Shown here: positions 11,909 to 23,866 of the stretch, in pieces
Position numbering within the stretch: the first letter of the stretch is position 1
How the letters are laid out: each line of letters opens with the position of its first letter
Source: Larix kaempferi
Taxonomy: Eukaryota > Streptophyta > Pinopsida > Pinales > Pinaceae
Direction of reading: 5' to 3'
Assembly: GCA_027924585.1 (NCBI GenBank)
Contig: BSBM01002077.1
Location: forward strand, 231,001-295,000
DNA length: 64,000 bases
Notes under the pieces: generated by a model
What the model saw: only the letters and a program-made list of their open reading frames with translations
Databases searched by the model: none
Told to the model about the DNA's origin: nothing
Position numbers and translations under genes: made by a program

Positions 11909-12656
11909 GTTGATGATTATAGCTCGGACTGGTACTTCTTCATAGGCTAGGTGTCAAACATGCAGGAGTTGTCCATTACTTCTCTAGGTACTTGCTAAAT
12001 TTATTGAGTAAGTCACTTTTATATATTTTCTAAGTCTAACTTAGGAAAAGCACATTAATTAACTTAACGTTGGCTAATGACTAAAAGTAAACTTCAGAAT
12101 AAGTCAGAGTCATTGATCTTAAGTGAGAGTTGAGGTCTAATCTTAGCCATCAATCACTTTGGAGATTAAAATTTAAGGTTTTGGTCATTGAGATGTTATA
12201 AAAGAAAGCCCAAGGAGAGGAGGAGACACGCACATAGACACACAGAGTGAGATAGTGAGATATCATTGTATTGGTTAGAGAAGGACTTTCATCCAAGTGT
12301 GCAGGGGCAAGGTCCAAGGAAAAGAGCAAGGGGCAGCAAAGGAGTAGCAGCCAGGTGTGATAGGCTAGGCTATTTTGTTGTAATGTATTATTCCTAGGGT
12401 GGGCCATTATCCCAGGACGGGAGCCCAGATTTTATCTTAATAAAATCATCTCAATATTGGTTTTCCCTTAGGGGTTCTTTCCAATGATATTTAACCAAAA
12501 ATTACATGTGCAAATGTGTTATGGTTCCCTTGTTATGCTTCTGTTGATTTATTGATTTAGATCATTAAAACTAAATCGTGTTTTTATTCAGTTAAATTTG
12601 TGTAATAAGATTTGCTGGGAAACAATTGCCAGGTGTTGGGTTAGAGAAAATTAACA
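11909..12656 (+). repeat. E 5' LTR
   Basis: 748 bp, TGTTGATG ... GAAAATTAACA, followed directly by the primer site. AATAAAATCATCTC near 12440 is a probable poly(A) signal. It is clearly related to B's LTR (TGGTACTTCT-CATAGGC, GGGCCATTATC). Confidence 0.9.
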
Positions 12657-12668
12657 TGGTATCAAAGC
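12657..12668 (+). other. E primer-binding site
   Basis: TGGTATCAAAGC directly after the LTR CA end. It resembles the plant initiator Met-tRNA site (TGGTATCAGAGC) with one change, shared with element B. Confidence 0.85.
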
Positions 12669-13755
12669 TAAAAGACTCTGAGATGAGAACCAGGTTGCAC
12701 AGATCGTAATTTTTGCGGCAGTGGGAAATTGTTTTTTCAGCAGGTTGTGGGAGATAAAATTTATAAAAAAATAGTATCGTACGGTCATCATACAGCAATC
12801 GTACGACTACATCATACATCCATGTGGAAGCAATTGTCGACTTCTCCAGAGAAGTATCTGGTATTGCAACCGCATTGCAGGGGGCACAAAAGAATCATGG
12901 GCTCAGTGACGACAAAGAAAGTCAATGGTAGGAGGATTCGCAAGCAGTAGCCGCCAATCAACGGTGGAAGGAGCAGGCGGTAATGGCTACAGCTGCAAAG
13001 AGAACAAGCCGCGTGGGGAGTTGGGACAACAGAAACAGCAGGGTGGACCAAAGCAAAGGAGGTAGTGAAGAGCCATGGAGCTACAGGCGGAAGTGTGGGC
13101 CAACAAAGGTAAAGGGAGTCATTGAGTTGCAACTACAGCCACCATTTACAGCTGCCAACCAAGCCGCAAGCAAAGTTGGCAGGTGGTGGAGTCGGAGTCG
13201 ACAGGAGGAAGATTCGTGGCGGGAGGACTAAGCGCTAGGTGAGCCGACAGAGGAGCAAGCAGCCAGCATCTGCAACCACTAGCAGAAGGAGAAAGGCAAA
13301 GCAAGAGAGAGATCCACGGACGAAGGAGCATGGCGATGGCGTGGTGGGGAGGTGACAGCTGCAGCAACCCAAGCCACCAGGAATAGAGCCGCCACAACAA
13401 ATCCAGGTGCGGGCCAACCACCAAGAAGTCACAGCTATTGAAAATCGCCGCCAAGATAGATAGCATTTTTCAGGTAAGCAGGGCAGTCGTCAAGCAGCCT
13501 AGAAGAGCCGCGAACAGCCCAGAAGAACTCGAGCAACCCAAAAAAATACTGAGCAATGAACAGAAAGCTCGGGTAGCCCAAAAAAATAGTTGGGCAGACT
13601 CGGATTGCCCGAGACAAACCCCAAGCAGCAGCAGAAGGTTGCAGATAGCTTCGAGCAAAAATTTTTGGCAACGAGCAGCAAGTCCAAGTAGCAGGCAGTA
13701 GATCCAGGCAACAGAGTCCGGGCATATTTTTCAGCGGTTTGTAAATTCCTAGTAG
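12669..13755 (+). other. E untranslated leader
   Basis: About 1.1 kb without a conserved ORF. It holds clustered CGTACG/CATACAGC words at 12776-12815 and a series of CCCAAAAAAATA / GGGCAGAC / GCCCGAG repeats at 13490-13625. B's leader has the same kinds of words. It may carry dimerisation or packaging signals; that is inference. Open frames on either strand here are compositional. Confidence 0.6.
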
Positions 13756-14414
13756 ATGGTCACAACCGATTTAAGGTTTGAGGACATGTTGGAGGGTGCA
13801 TCGAACTTCATACCTTGGAAGGAAAGGGTCACATTGGTTCTCATGGAGAACAGGTTGTGGGAGTTTGCTAACACAACGGTGACCCCACCAATAGATCCAA
13901 TGGACCTGACCCCCATAATATGAAAAATGTGAAAGCCAAAAGGAACATCTCAGATGCGGTGAAGGATCATTTGATTGCTCACATATATGAGGAGAAGTTA
14001 GCCAAGGAGATGTTTGTAGCTCTAACGAATCTTTTTCAGAGCAGCAATACAAACAAGAAAATGGTGTTGAGGGAGAAGCTCAGAGACACCAAGATGACCA
14101 AATCATATACGGTGACCAGTTATCTCACCAAGATCACTTAGGAACGTGATCAGTTGGTAGTTATTGAGGAAGTCGTGACAGATGAGGAATTGGTTAGGAC
14201 AACCCTGAATGGTTTTTCTAAGCCATGGGCCCCATTCATCAAGGGCATCATGGCACGGGGACACTTCCCAAGTTTGACAAGCTATGGGATGATTTCATCC
14301 AAGAGGAGATTCAAGAGGAATATCTGGCAAACCAAGAGGTTGGTGATGAAGAGAATATGGCCCTTGCTAGTCAGGCAAGGATCAGCAAGGGAAATATAGG
14401 TGGAGAGTCAACTC

Positions 14415-15567
14415 TGTTGAAATTTGTACCAAGGAAGTGTTCCCCTAGTGACTTTTGCCTAAGTCACTAAAAAGGGGACAAAGTACATAACCCTTACATT
14501 AATTGCTTGAGAAAAGTAATTAATGTCACTTTAGAGTTATAAAGTGACTTTTCAATTTATTTAAGTTGTGGTTGAGAGAGAAAATATTTAATGGACAGAA
14601 AAGTGACTTTTCTCATCCATTGATGAGAAAACACTAGATTAAATGTGGGCCCTTGATCTAGTGTCCTTTCAGCTACCCCAGGAAGGTGAGTGAAAAGACA
14701 AGGGAAAAACAATAAATAAGGCACCCCATTCATTCATTTGCACACATCCCAAGAGAGTTGGAGAAGTGGAGATATTCCAAGAGAATTGGAAAGCAAGTTC
14801 CAGTTGGAGTTTGGGAGAGAGAAAGTGGTTGTCTAAGATAGCAGCTAGGTACAGCACGATTTCCAAGACCGTACAGCAATTCTGGGCATGATTTTCGAGA
14901 AGAAAACAGTGGCACATATTTTCAGGCAGAGGCACAAATTTCAAGACAAGTACAAAAAATTATGTCCGTACAGTTCTGTATAGTCTGTACCATTCCGTAC
15001 AGTCCATACAGTGCACGAAAATCGAGGCATGATTTTCGATTTTCAAGGCAGAAAATTAATTTTTGTGTTGTTTTGTTGGGCACGAATTTCCAAGCAGAAA
15101 ATTGAGTTGGGCATTGAAATCGAGGAGCTGTCCGTACAGCTCTGTGTTGCTTGAGAAGGGCACGATTTCCAGAAATATATGCACAGAATTCGAGGTAGAT
15201 TCTTGCACAGAATTTGAGGCAGCCTGCTAATTTTGCTGGTTGAGATAAGTTGTGCTTGTTACTATTAAAATTATGCTGTACATTTTGTTGAAGAAGAAAT
15301 TAATCAAATATCTCTCTCACAGGTTTTCCCTTCGGGGTTTTTCCTGGGCCATTTTGGCTAAAATATCTGAGTCTGAAATTTTATGTGCATGGTTGTTATG
15401 TTCTTTCTGTTCTCGGTATTTTGGTAGTACTTCTTTTGTGCTTCCAGTTCAGATATGTTTAAGAGTGAAATTTCATTTTCAGCTGTCTATGGTTGAATGA
15501 GATGGTTTATTAAACATTGTTAATCTGAGTTAACTTGAAAGCCTGTTAGAGAAGTGAAATTTCTACA
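14415..15567 (+). repeat. F 5' LTR
   Basis: 1153 bp, TGTTGAAATTTGTACC ... TTTCTACA. ATAAATAAGGCACC near 14713 looks like the TATA region. The part after it (about 14790-15150) repeats CCGTACAG and CACGA-TTTCCA words. It has about 50 bp that the 3' LTR lacks. Confidence 0.93.
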
Positions 15568-15579
15568 TGGTATCAGAGC
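15568..15579 (+). other. F primer-binding site
   Basis: TGGTATCAGAGC, immediately after the LTR, complementary to the initiator Met-tRNA 3' end as in plant copia elements. Confidence 0.92.
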
Positions 15580-15676
15580 CCTATTAAAGGCAGATTGACA
15601 GTCAGAAATTTTCAGACTTGTGGGAGATTTAGTCTTTGTTCACCTAGCAGATTTATTGGACTGTTATTCTCAGTGA

Positions 15677-17274
15677 ATGATGGCTTGCATCCGGTATGAA
15701 GATCGGTTGGAAGGGATTTCCAACTACTTGCAGTGGAAACCCTAGATGACAGCGGTTCTCAAGGAGAACAAGTTATGGACCTTCGTCAGTACCACAGTGG
15801 TTCCTCCCTCAGCTGATCCTATAGCCCTTGACATGCATGAGGTAAAGGAGGCTAGAACGCAGAGATTGCTTCTAGATGGTGTTCGAGATCACCTCATTCC
15901 TCATTTGGCAGAGAAACATACTGCCAAGGAGATGTGGGATACCTTGAAAAATTTGTATGAGAACAAGGATGAAAATCATAAAATGGATTTAAAGGATAAG
16001 CTTCATGGCACAAAGATGGCGAGAGGTGAGAATGTAGCCTCTTACCTCACTAGACTCAGACAGGTAAAAGATGAACTGAGTGCAGTTGGTGAGGTGATTC
16101 CCAATCCCGAGCTAGTGCAGATAGCCCTGAAAGGCTTCACTAAGGAGTGGGATGTGTTCGTGAAGTGTATAGTTGGCTGAGAGAACTTTCCCTCTTGGGA
16201 AAGACTGTGGGATGATTTTACTCAGGAGGAGATCCGAGAAGGGTCTCAAGGGAAGACTGAGCAAGATACTGATGAGAAGAACGTTTCCTTATCAGCTAAA
16301 GGCAAGAAGTCCAAGAAGGACCCGAGAGGGACTAAGCGGCAGAGGGGTGAGCAAAAGAGGGACCTGAGCAGAGTCAGGTGCTATGCATGCAATGATTTTG
16401 GCCATTATGCAAGCCAATGTCCTAAGAAGAAGAAGGGCAAGCAGGAGAAAGAGGAGCAGGTTGCAGCTACAGCAAAGATAGAGTGTTTTGCTACACAGTT
16501 CGAGAAAGAGTTCTCTCTTGTCACTACTATTTCGAGTTGCGACAGTAGCGGACTAGTTGATACTGGGAAGTGGATTGTGGATAGTTCCTATTGCAGTCAC
16601 ATGACTAGGAGGCGAGATGCCTTCCTCACTTTTGAGACTATTCTAGAGCAGCTCGTATAGGATAGAGATGGGACAGTGCATGCAGTCAGAGGTTTGGGAC
16701 GAGTACGGTTCCAGCTTGAGTTTGGAGAGATTCTGGATATTACAGGAGTACGTTATATTCCAGGGCTACAGGACAGCATACTTTCAATTCCAGCCTTGGA
16801 GGGAGCAGGATATGCAGTATTGTTCAAGAGTGAACACATCCTCATTTATGTATTGGGAGTGGATCCGGTTGACCCTGAGCTTATAGATCATCGGAGAGAT
16901 GGAGAGTCTGTAGTGCGTGGTCAACCTATAGTGAGCGAGATGCTTCGAGGATTGATGTGGCGCCGAGTAGTCAGTCCGCAGTTCAGAGGAGAGAGCGAGA
17001 TGCTCCAGATATTATTGTGGTACCGAGTAGTTCATCTTCTATTCAGAGGAGTCAACGTGAGGCTACTTCCTCCAGTGCTGGCAAGAGGGTCAGCTGGTAT
17101 GACTTGTCACTGATGGATGAGCGAGATGAGATGTCCCGGCATGAGGCATCAGTGCAGGATGCAAGACAGATTCCAGAGACAGGGGGAGCTTCTACTGCTG
17201 ATAGTATGAGACTGGAGAGAGGTTCTGGCAGAGGATATGCCAGAAGGTCTTCCCGCGTGAAGCGGAAGCACTGA
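15677..17274 (+). pseudogene. F gag-protease with C-terminal KRVSWY tail
   Basis: Tandem ATGs at 15677 and 15680 open CIRYEDRLEGISNYLQW. The gag core follows (VRDHLIPHLAEKHTAKEMWD, then LKGFTKEWDVFVKCIVG), the knuckle CYACNDFGHYASQC, and a protease-like site IVDSSYCSHMT where DSG has become DSS. The rest of the protease fold is VRFQLEFGEILDITGVRYIP. The tail is SSSAGKRVSWYDLSLMDERD and ends in a basic RRSSRVKRKH. Stops lie at 15743, 16178 (CGA to TGA) and 16658, and there is a frameshift near 16930. No pol follows, only 247 bp to the LTR. Confidence 0.9.
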
Positions 17275-17521
17275 GCTTTGTAGCTCAGGATGATGTCCTT
17301 CATGTGGTGATGTCTAACATGAAGGCACACTTGATTTGACCTTTCTAGAGCAGAGTTTAGAAAGGGTGGGCATCTTCGACATTGTGCGAGAAGCACATGA
17401 GCAGACTTTGATATTTTGCGAGAAGCACATGAGCAGTTTACCAGCTTTGGTGGGGAAGCAGTTTATCTTCTTCAGGAATAAGTTGGGAGAGAGGGAGAAC
17501 ACCTTCCTTGGTAAGAGGGAG

Positions 17522-18623
17522 TGTTGAAATTTGTACCAAGGAAGTGTTCCCCTAGTGACTTTTGCCTAAGTCACTAAAAAGGGGACAAAGTACATAACCC
17601 TTGCATTAATTGCTTGAGAAAAGTAATTAATGTCACTTTAGAGTTATAAAGTGACTTTTCAATTTATTTAAGTTGTGGTTGAGAGAGAAAATATTTAATG
17701 GAGAGAAAAGTGACTTTTCTCATCCATTGATGGGAAAACACTAGATTAAATGTGGGCCCTTGATCTAGTATCCTTTCAGCTACCCCAGGAATGTGAGTGA
17801 AAAGACAAGGGAAAAACAATAAATAAGGCACCCCATTCATTCATTTGCACACATCCCAAGAGAGTTGGAGAAGTGGAGATATTCCAAGAGAATTGGAAAG
17901 CAAGTTCCAGTTGGAGTTTGAGAGAGAGAAAGTGGTTGTCTGAAATAGCAGCTAGGTACAGCACGGTTTCTAAGACCGTACAGCAGTTTTGGGCACGATT
18001 TTCAAGAAGAAAACAGTGGCACATATTTTTAGGCAGATGCATGAATTTCGAGACAAGTACAAAAAATTAAGTCCGTACAGCGCACGAAAATCGATGCACA
18101 ATTTTCGAGGCAGAAAATTAATTTCTGTGTTGTTTTGTTGGGCACGAATTTCCAGGCAAAAAATTGAGTTTGGCACTGAAATCGAGGAGTTGTCCGTACA
18201 GCTCTGTGTTGCTTGAGAAGGTCATGATTTCCATAAATATATGCACAGAATTCGAGGTAGATTCTTGCACAGAATTTGAGGCAGCCTATTAATTTTGTTG
18301 GTTGAGATAAGTTGTGCTTGTTACTATTAAAATTCTGTTGTACATTTTATCGAAGAAGAAATTAATAAAATATCTCTCACAGGTTTTCCCTTTGGGGTTT
18401 TTCCTGGGCCATTTTGGCTAAAATATTTGAGATTGAAATTTTATGTGCATGGTTGTTATGTTCTTTTTGTTCTCAGTATTTTGGTAGTACTTCTTTTGTG
18501 CTTCCAGTTCAGATATGTTTAAGAGTGAAATTTCATTTTCAGCTGTCTATGGTTGAATGAGATGGTTTATTAAACATTGTTAATCTGAGTTTACTTGAAA
18601 GCCTGTTAGAGAGGTGATCTACA
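17522..18623 (+). repeat. F 3' LTR
   Basis: 1102 bp, nearly collinear with the 5' copy. Differences include a missing block of about 50 bp around 18070 (repeated CCGTACAG words) and a small deletion at the end (GAGGTGATCTACA versus GAAGTGAAATTTCTACA). It is followed by AACTC. Confidence 0.93.
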
Positions 18624-19140
18624 AACTCCACAAGCAAGGAAGAAGAAGAAGGATCAGCAAAGTGAAATGCTTTGCATGCCACAAGAGTGGCCACTATGCT
18701 TCACTATGTCCAAAACAAGAGAAAGGGAAGAGTAAGTCTCAGCAAGTAGCAGCATCCGCAGAAGCTTAAGCCAAGGAGTTTGATGAGAAGTTCAAGAAGG
18801 TGTTCTCATTAGTCTCTTGTCTTTCTGGCACAGTTTCTAGTAGTGCCTAGTTCATGGATAGTGGGGCTTCTTGTCGCATAACAAGGACATGCAGGTTGTT
18901 CACCAGTTTGTTAGAGACAGGTTCAGATATGCATGTGGAGCTTGGAATCCATGCCAAGTGTGGTGTAGAGGGAGTTGGGATAGTCAGGTTCCAACTAGAG
19001 TCGGGAGGTTCTTTGGAGGTGGTAGATGTGTTGTATGTATCAGAGCTTAAAATGAATTTGCTTTCAATTTCGGCAATGTAGGATAGTGGATACGCCATCT
19101 CTTTCGAGGATGGTCAAGTTTTTGTTCGGCCTCTTATGCC

Positions 19141-19503
19141 TCAAAGTATTTGCAACGTTCCCTACGGGTCACCCAGTAGAAGGGGTTATTTTTTGCCATG
19201 TAAAGGCCAATATTTGAGGTTAGAGTGTTGATTTGGGGCTAAATACCCCTGATCTTGTCATGGTGGTCCACTTGATCCCCACCTCCAAGAGGTGCTCATC
19301 CTATAGGGGTTGGTGCTCTTGGGGGGCTAATCACTTCGACACATGACCACACTCATTTATTTGCCATGTAAAAGGTGATAGCATTTGTTTTGCGCACCTT
19401 ATTTGCTCACTTGGACCTATTTTACCCCTCCTTTAGGTTGTGTACTCACAAACTGTACTTCCTTGTTGAAAAAGCCTACAAGGATAATGAAGGAGGACGT
19501 TGA
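19141..19503. other. Unassigned segment between E gag and element D
   Basis: E's protease homology ends near 19130, and D's LTR starts at 19504. The 360 bp between have no gag-like frame and contain TTTGCCATGTAAA twice (near 19192 and 19361). It may be another small insertion, but no TSD or inverted ends could be found. Confidence 0.4.
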
Positions 19504-20515
19504 TGTTGAAATATTTAACTTTGGATGTCCTTCCTCATATTTTTGGTGTGTTTGTAATGGGGGGCAAAGTCTTTTGTTCCTAGTGAGTTATTTATGTGCA
19601 AAGTGACTTTTGTAAATAAATAAAAGTTGTGTACTTTATTTAAGTTGTGGGTCCCATTTAAGTTGTGCTTTAATATTTAGCTTTTATTATTTAAAAGTGC
19701 ATTTAATGAGAACCCTAGATCTAGTGAACTAATCCTAGCCATTGAAATGGTAGTTAGAGAGTTAGTTACTAGAAATAAAGTATAAAATGAAGTGAAGGGG
19801 CAAAGCAAAAGATGCACCAGCAGAAGAAGAGAGAGAGAGAACTGAAGGAAAAGGGCAGATTTTCATCAAGGAGAGACGTTGATGTTGGTGGCTCGATTTC
19901 CAAGGTTGCTAGGGAAGCACGATTTCCAGGAAAGTTGACTGCATTAAATGTCCTGACCGTTCAGCATTAAATGCTATTACAGTGGCACAATTTCCAAGGC
20001 ATGATTGCCAGTACCATACAACATTTATTGCTGGCACGTGTGAATGAAGTTTGCTGCAGATTGACACGAATTTCGAGGTTTCTGAGCATTTATTACAGTC
20101 TGAATTGGACCGTATAGCATCTGTCAATTTGACACGTGTGAGGGGCCGTACAGCAGCACAGAAATCGAGGTTTATTGCTGTCAAAAGAAAAGGTACAGCA
20201 GTTTATTAAGTCTGGTCCGTTTGTTTTGCCATTCTCTCAGGAAGAAAATAAATGAAGTTGTAATTAATTTCAGTGCTCTTAATAAAAAATCTCTCTCTAG
20301 GGTTTTCCCAAGTTTTGGGTTTTGCCCTGGTCAAGGTTGACCAAAAATTTACTGTGTACAATGTGAATGTTCAGATTTGATGTGTTAGAAGAATTTTAGC
20401 ATGGTGTTTTGAATCTTTAAGCTCTACAAATAAATCTTTTAATTAAGACCAAGTTGCTAAAGTGTTTGACAAAATGTCTGCAAGAGAAATTTCATGATTT
20501 TGTCATTTTTCTTCA
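19504..20515 (+). repeat. D 5' LTR
   Basis: 1012 bp, TGTTGAAATATTTAAC ... TTTTTCTTCA. AAGTATAAAATGAAG near 19778 is a good TATA box. The transcribed part (about 19860-20200) repeats CGTACAGC/CGTTCAGC and CACGATTTCCA words, like F and G. Confidence 0.92.
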
Positions 20516-20527
20516 TGGTATCAGAGC
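20516..20527 (+). other. D primer-binding site
   Basis: TGGTATCAGAGC directly after the LTR, the initiator Met-tRNA type. Confidence 0.92.
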
Positions 20528-20644
20528 CTATCTGAATAAGGCAGTAAGCATAATTGTTTCACAGTAATTTGAAAGAAGGGCAGTGAAGTTGTGATAGTCT
20601 TTCAGAGTTGTGAAGTTCTTGTTGGGTGTGATGTTGTATTCGGT

Positions 20645-22534
20645 ACGAGGACAGGTTGGACGGGGTGTCCAACTATGTGCCATGGAAGGTGAGAATCACC
20701 GCAGTATTAAAGGAGTGGAAGATTTGGAAGTTTGCTAATAGCACTGTGACCAAGCCCACTGACAAGGATGAGCTTGAAGAGCATGAGGCTCTTGAAGCTA
20801 GGGCTCAGAGGGTAATACTGGATGGGGTTAAAGACCAACTGATTCCACATTTGGATGAGAAGAAAACAACCAAGGAAATGTGGGATACATTAAACCAACT
20901 GTTCAAAGGCCAAAAACGAAAACCACAAGATGGCACTCAGAGACAAGTTACATAGTATTAAAATGGTGAAAGATGAGAATGTATCCTCCTAGAGTCCTAT
21001 CTAACTCGTGTTGCACAAATAAAGGACGAGTTGGTGTTAAGTTTTTACTTGTTTAGCATTATAACTTAATCATTTGCAACAATAGGATCACTAAAAGAAA
21101 GACAAGCACAGCAACACAAAGAGCACAATAATTTCCTCGGGGAAACCGCAAAGGAGAAAACCCCGCAAAAATTCCTCAATATAGAATTCACCAAGACGGT
21201 GTAAAAACCCCAAGACAAAACAACAACTTCTCTTCACCAGCAAACTTCTTCTTTCTCTCTTGCGCACTTGCTTGAGTGAGTGAATGATTCAAGTGAGGAA
21301 TTCGACCTCTCTATGTATATTTTTTTGTTGGGTGACCTTTTACCCTAACTGGACCGACTTCTCCTAACTAACTAGGCTGACTTCACTTAGGGAGACTCAA
21401 TAATATATTTAATATGTTTCTTAAGGGTACTATTGACCCAACTTACAAAGGAGGGTTTACATTGACTCTTTCAATGACTCTTACATGAACAATTACATCA
21501 ATGATATCTCCCGAAGGAGGAATAATAATATAATAAACAAATACAATTAGAATATCTTTTAAAGTTACATTTCTTTAATAGTTGGCAGCAGTAAGGGAGA
21601 TAGTCCCAGACTCTGAGTTGGTGAGGATAGCCCTGAAGGGCTTCACCAAGAACTGGGATGTCTTTGTCAAGTGTATTGTGGGGAGAGAGAAGCTTCCCAA
21701 TTGGAGCAGGCTTTGGGATGACTTTACACAAGAGGAGATCCAGGAGGGATCTCACAATGGTGAGATAAGTGAAGATATTGAGCAAAACGTGGCACTCACC
21801 ACCAAGTCAAAAAACAAGAAAAAGAAAGACTTAAGTAAGATCAGGTGCTTCCAATGTAATCAGTTCGGACACTATGCTTCAAAATGTCCAGATGAGAAGG
21901 GGAAGGTGGAAAAAGATACAACAACATCTACCTCAATGGAGGAATATGCTGCAAAGTTCGAGCAGGAGTTTTCTCTGGCTTCCATTGATTCCAATGTGGG
22001 AAGCTCAATCTTTGATCATGTCTAGATAGTTGACAGTGGATCAACCAGACATATGTTCGGACTGTATGGTGCTTTCCAGATCATTACAAAGTTGGGCCCA
22101 GGGCATTTTGTTCAAATAGATATTGATAGTCCTCAGGTAGCAATTCGAGGTGTTGGAACAGTGAGGTTCCAATTGGACCTTGGTGAGGTTCTGGAGGTGC
22201 ATGGGGTTCTATTTATTCCTAGGATGGGAGTTAGTAAACTCTCAGTTTCATCCTTGGAGGATGATGGTTTTGGATTGATGGTCAGGTCTGGTCATGTCTT
22301 CCTTTATCGAGTAGAAGAACCAGTTGGTACCACTATCCTTCTCGACGATTGAAGGGACAGGTTATATGTGTTGAGGGGACATGTTGTACATTTAGGATCA
22401 GGAGGTTGGCTATCTAAGTCAGATTCTAAGGATGGGACAGTAGTTGCAGCTAATCAGTCGTTATCTTCTGATGAAGAGAGTGGATCTCTTCAGAGTACTA
22501 GCAAGAGACTCAACCAGTACAGTGATGATGAGTA
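20645..22534 (+). pseudogene. D gag-protease, interrupted by a solo LTR
   Basis: The frame opens IRYEDRLDGVSNYVPWKVRI near 20639. The ATG ahead of it is out of frame by two missing bases compared with F. The core VKDQLIPHLDEKKTTKEMWD is followed by a frameshift at about 20910. The solo LTR splits KDEL from AAVREIVPDSELV. Then come LKGFTKNWDVFVKCIVGREK, the knuckle CFQCNQFGHYASKC and the protease site IVDSGSTRHM (preceded by TAG). The tail is SLQSTSKRLNQYSDDE and a stop. No integrase or RT. Confidence 0.88.
21035..21580 (-). mobile_element. Solo LTR, A2-type, in D gag
   Basis: A perfect duplication GTTGG (21030-21034 and 21581-21585) interrupts the gag frame. The reverse complement begins TATTAAAGAAATGTAACT, matching the A2 LTR start TGTTAAAGAAATGTAACT with the terminal G mutated to A. 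The 546-bp length fits the A2 LTRs of 528 and 508 bp. Confidence 0.94.
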
Positions 22535-22663
22535 GGTTTAGAGTTTTAGTTTGGCTTCAGGAACTTGTCTCTGAGACGTATTCCAGAGCAAGAGGGAGTT
22601 GCTTCAGGGAATAGGGATGGAGATACAGTTAGTGTCGGAAGGACCTCCTTCGTTAGGAGGGAG

Positions 22664-23590
22664 TGTTGAAATATTTAACTTTGGATGTCCTTCCTCATAT
22701 TTTTGGTGTGTTTGTAATGGGGGGGACAAAGTCTTTTGTTCCTAGTGAGTTATTTATGTACAAAGTGACTTTTGTAAATAAATAAAAAATTTGTACTTTA
22801 TTTAAGTTGTGAGTCCCATTTAAGTTGTGCTTTTAATATTTATCTTTTATTATTTAAAAGTGCATTTAATGAGAACCCTAGATCTAGTGAACTAATCATA
22901 TCCATTGAAATGGTGGTTAGAGAGTTAGTTACTAGAAATAAAGTATAAAATGAGGTGAAGGGACAAAGGAAAGGATGCACCAGCAGAAGAAGAGAGAGAG
23001 AACTAAAGGAAAAGGGCAGATTTTCATCAAGGAGAGAAAGGGCACGATTCCCAAGACAAAGATTGGCTCAATTTCCAAGGTTGCTAGGGCAGCATAATTT
23101 CCAAGAAAGTTGATTGCATTAAATGTCCAAATCGTACAGCATTAAATGTTGTTATAGTGGCACGATTTCCAAGGCAGGACTGTTAGTACTGTACAGCATT
23201 TATTTATGGCACGTGTGAATGAAGTTTGTTGCATATTGGCATGAATTTCGAGGTTTCTGAGCATTTATTACAGTCTGAATTGGACCGTACAGCAACTGTC
23301 AATTTGGCACATGTGATGGGGTCGTACAGTAGCACAAAACCCGAGGTTTATTGCTGTCAAAAGGAAAGGTACAACAGTTTATTAAGTCTGGTCTATTTGT
23401 TTTGCCATTCTCTCAGGAAGAAAAGAAATGAAGTTGTAATTAATTTCAGTGCTATTAATAAAAAAATCTCTCTCTAGGGTTTTCCCAAGTTTAGGGTTTT
23501 TCCATGGTCAAGGTTGACCAAAAATTGACTATGTACAATGTGAATGTTCAGATTTGATGTGTTAGAAGAATTTTAGCATGGTGTTTTGAC
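22664..23590 (+). repeat. D 3' LTR, truncated
   Basis: Collinear with the 5' LTR as far as GCATGGTGTTTTGA (23590), then it breaks off. The missing part corresponds to 20413-20515. Confidence 0.9.
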
Positions 23591-23612
23591 TCATGACTTT
23601 AAAGATTCAAAA
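23581..23612. other. D/B deletion junction with inverted filler
   Basis: After GTGTTTTGA comes CTCATGAC and then TTAAAGATTCAAAACAC (23599-23615). That is the exact reverse complement of GTGTTTTGAATCTTTAA, the sequence that follows at this point in the intact 5' LTR (20404-20420). The filler is therefore templated from the lost LTR end in inverse orientation. Sequence related to B's LTR begins just after it. Confidence 0.8.
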
Positions 23613-23615
23613 CAC

Positions 23616-23854
23616 TTTTCTTGGGACAATGGCATCCTTCAAAGGAACACCATGCTTATATTAATAAAATCAATCTGTTGGTTGGTTTATTCCCAGTTGG
23701 GGTTTTCCAGGGTAAATCCAAAGTGTCAAATGTGTGATTTCCTATGTTTATTTTCCAATGAGTGATTTGTTGGATCTCGGTGTATTTTATGTTAATAAAT
23801 TGCAAGCAAATTATTTGAGACTAAAAATCAGATCTGGGGTCGTAGAAATCAACA
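23616..23854 (+). repeat. B 5' LTR, 3' part only
   Basis: From about 23640 (TATTAATAAAATCAAT) to AATCAACA it matches B's 3' LTR end (56790-56989) almost base for base, including GGGGTTTTCCAGGGTAAATC. The start is missing. Confidence 0.88.
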
Positions 23855-23866
23855 TGGTATCAAAGC
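23855..23866 (+). other. B primer-binding site
   Basis: TGGTATCAAAGC, identical to E's. Confidence 0.85.

Larger units (their letters stand above)
14415..18623 (+). mobile_element. TR-GAG-like element F, complete, TSD AACTC
   Basis: It has two LTRs, a primer site, one gag-protease frame, a polypurine tract (GTAAGAGGGAG) and nothing else. The internal part is only 1954 bp. The duplication AACTC is perfect (14410-14414 and 18624-18628) and interrupts E's gag. RT, RNase H and integrase are absent, so it depends on a partner element. Several stops in gag show this copy is old. Confidence 0.93.
13756..19140 (+). pseudogene. E gag-protease, split by element F
   Basis: ATG at 13756, then TDLRFEDMLEGASNFIPWKE, the copia gag N-terminus. 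It continues with VKDHLIAHIYEEKLAKEM, stops and frameshifts to 14409. F is inserted at 14415. Gag resumes at 18629 with a zinc knuckle (CFACHKSGHYASLC) and a protease site written MDSGASCR. The last recognisable residues are GYAISFEDGQVFVRP near 19125. TAG codons replace Gln/Trp in several places. The protein is nearest to B's gag. Confidence 0.85.
19504..23597 (+). mobile_element. TR-GAG-like element D, 3' end deleted
   Basis: It has a 5' LTR, primer site, gag-protease only, polypurine tract (GTTAGGAGGGAG, 22652-22663) and a 3' LTR that stops about 85 bp short of its expected end. Without the nested solo LTR its internal part is about 1.6 kb, the same as element G. The 5' flank is GTTGA. No 3' duplication exists because the end was lost in the D/B fusion. 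Confidence 0.88.

Noticed and set aside
12812-13725. Several overlapping Ser/Cys/Leu-rich minus-strand ORFs
   Set aside because: They fall in the GC-richer leader of element E, antisense to it, and resemble no family; similar ORFs in B's leader (24132-25138) share only composition.
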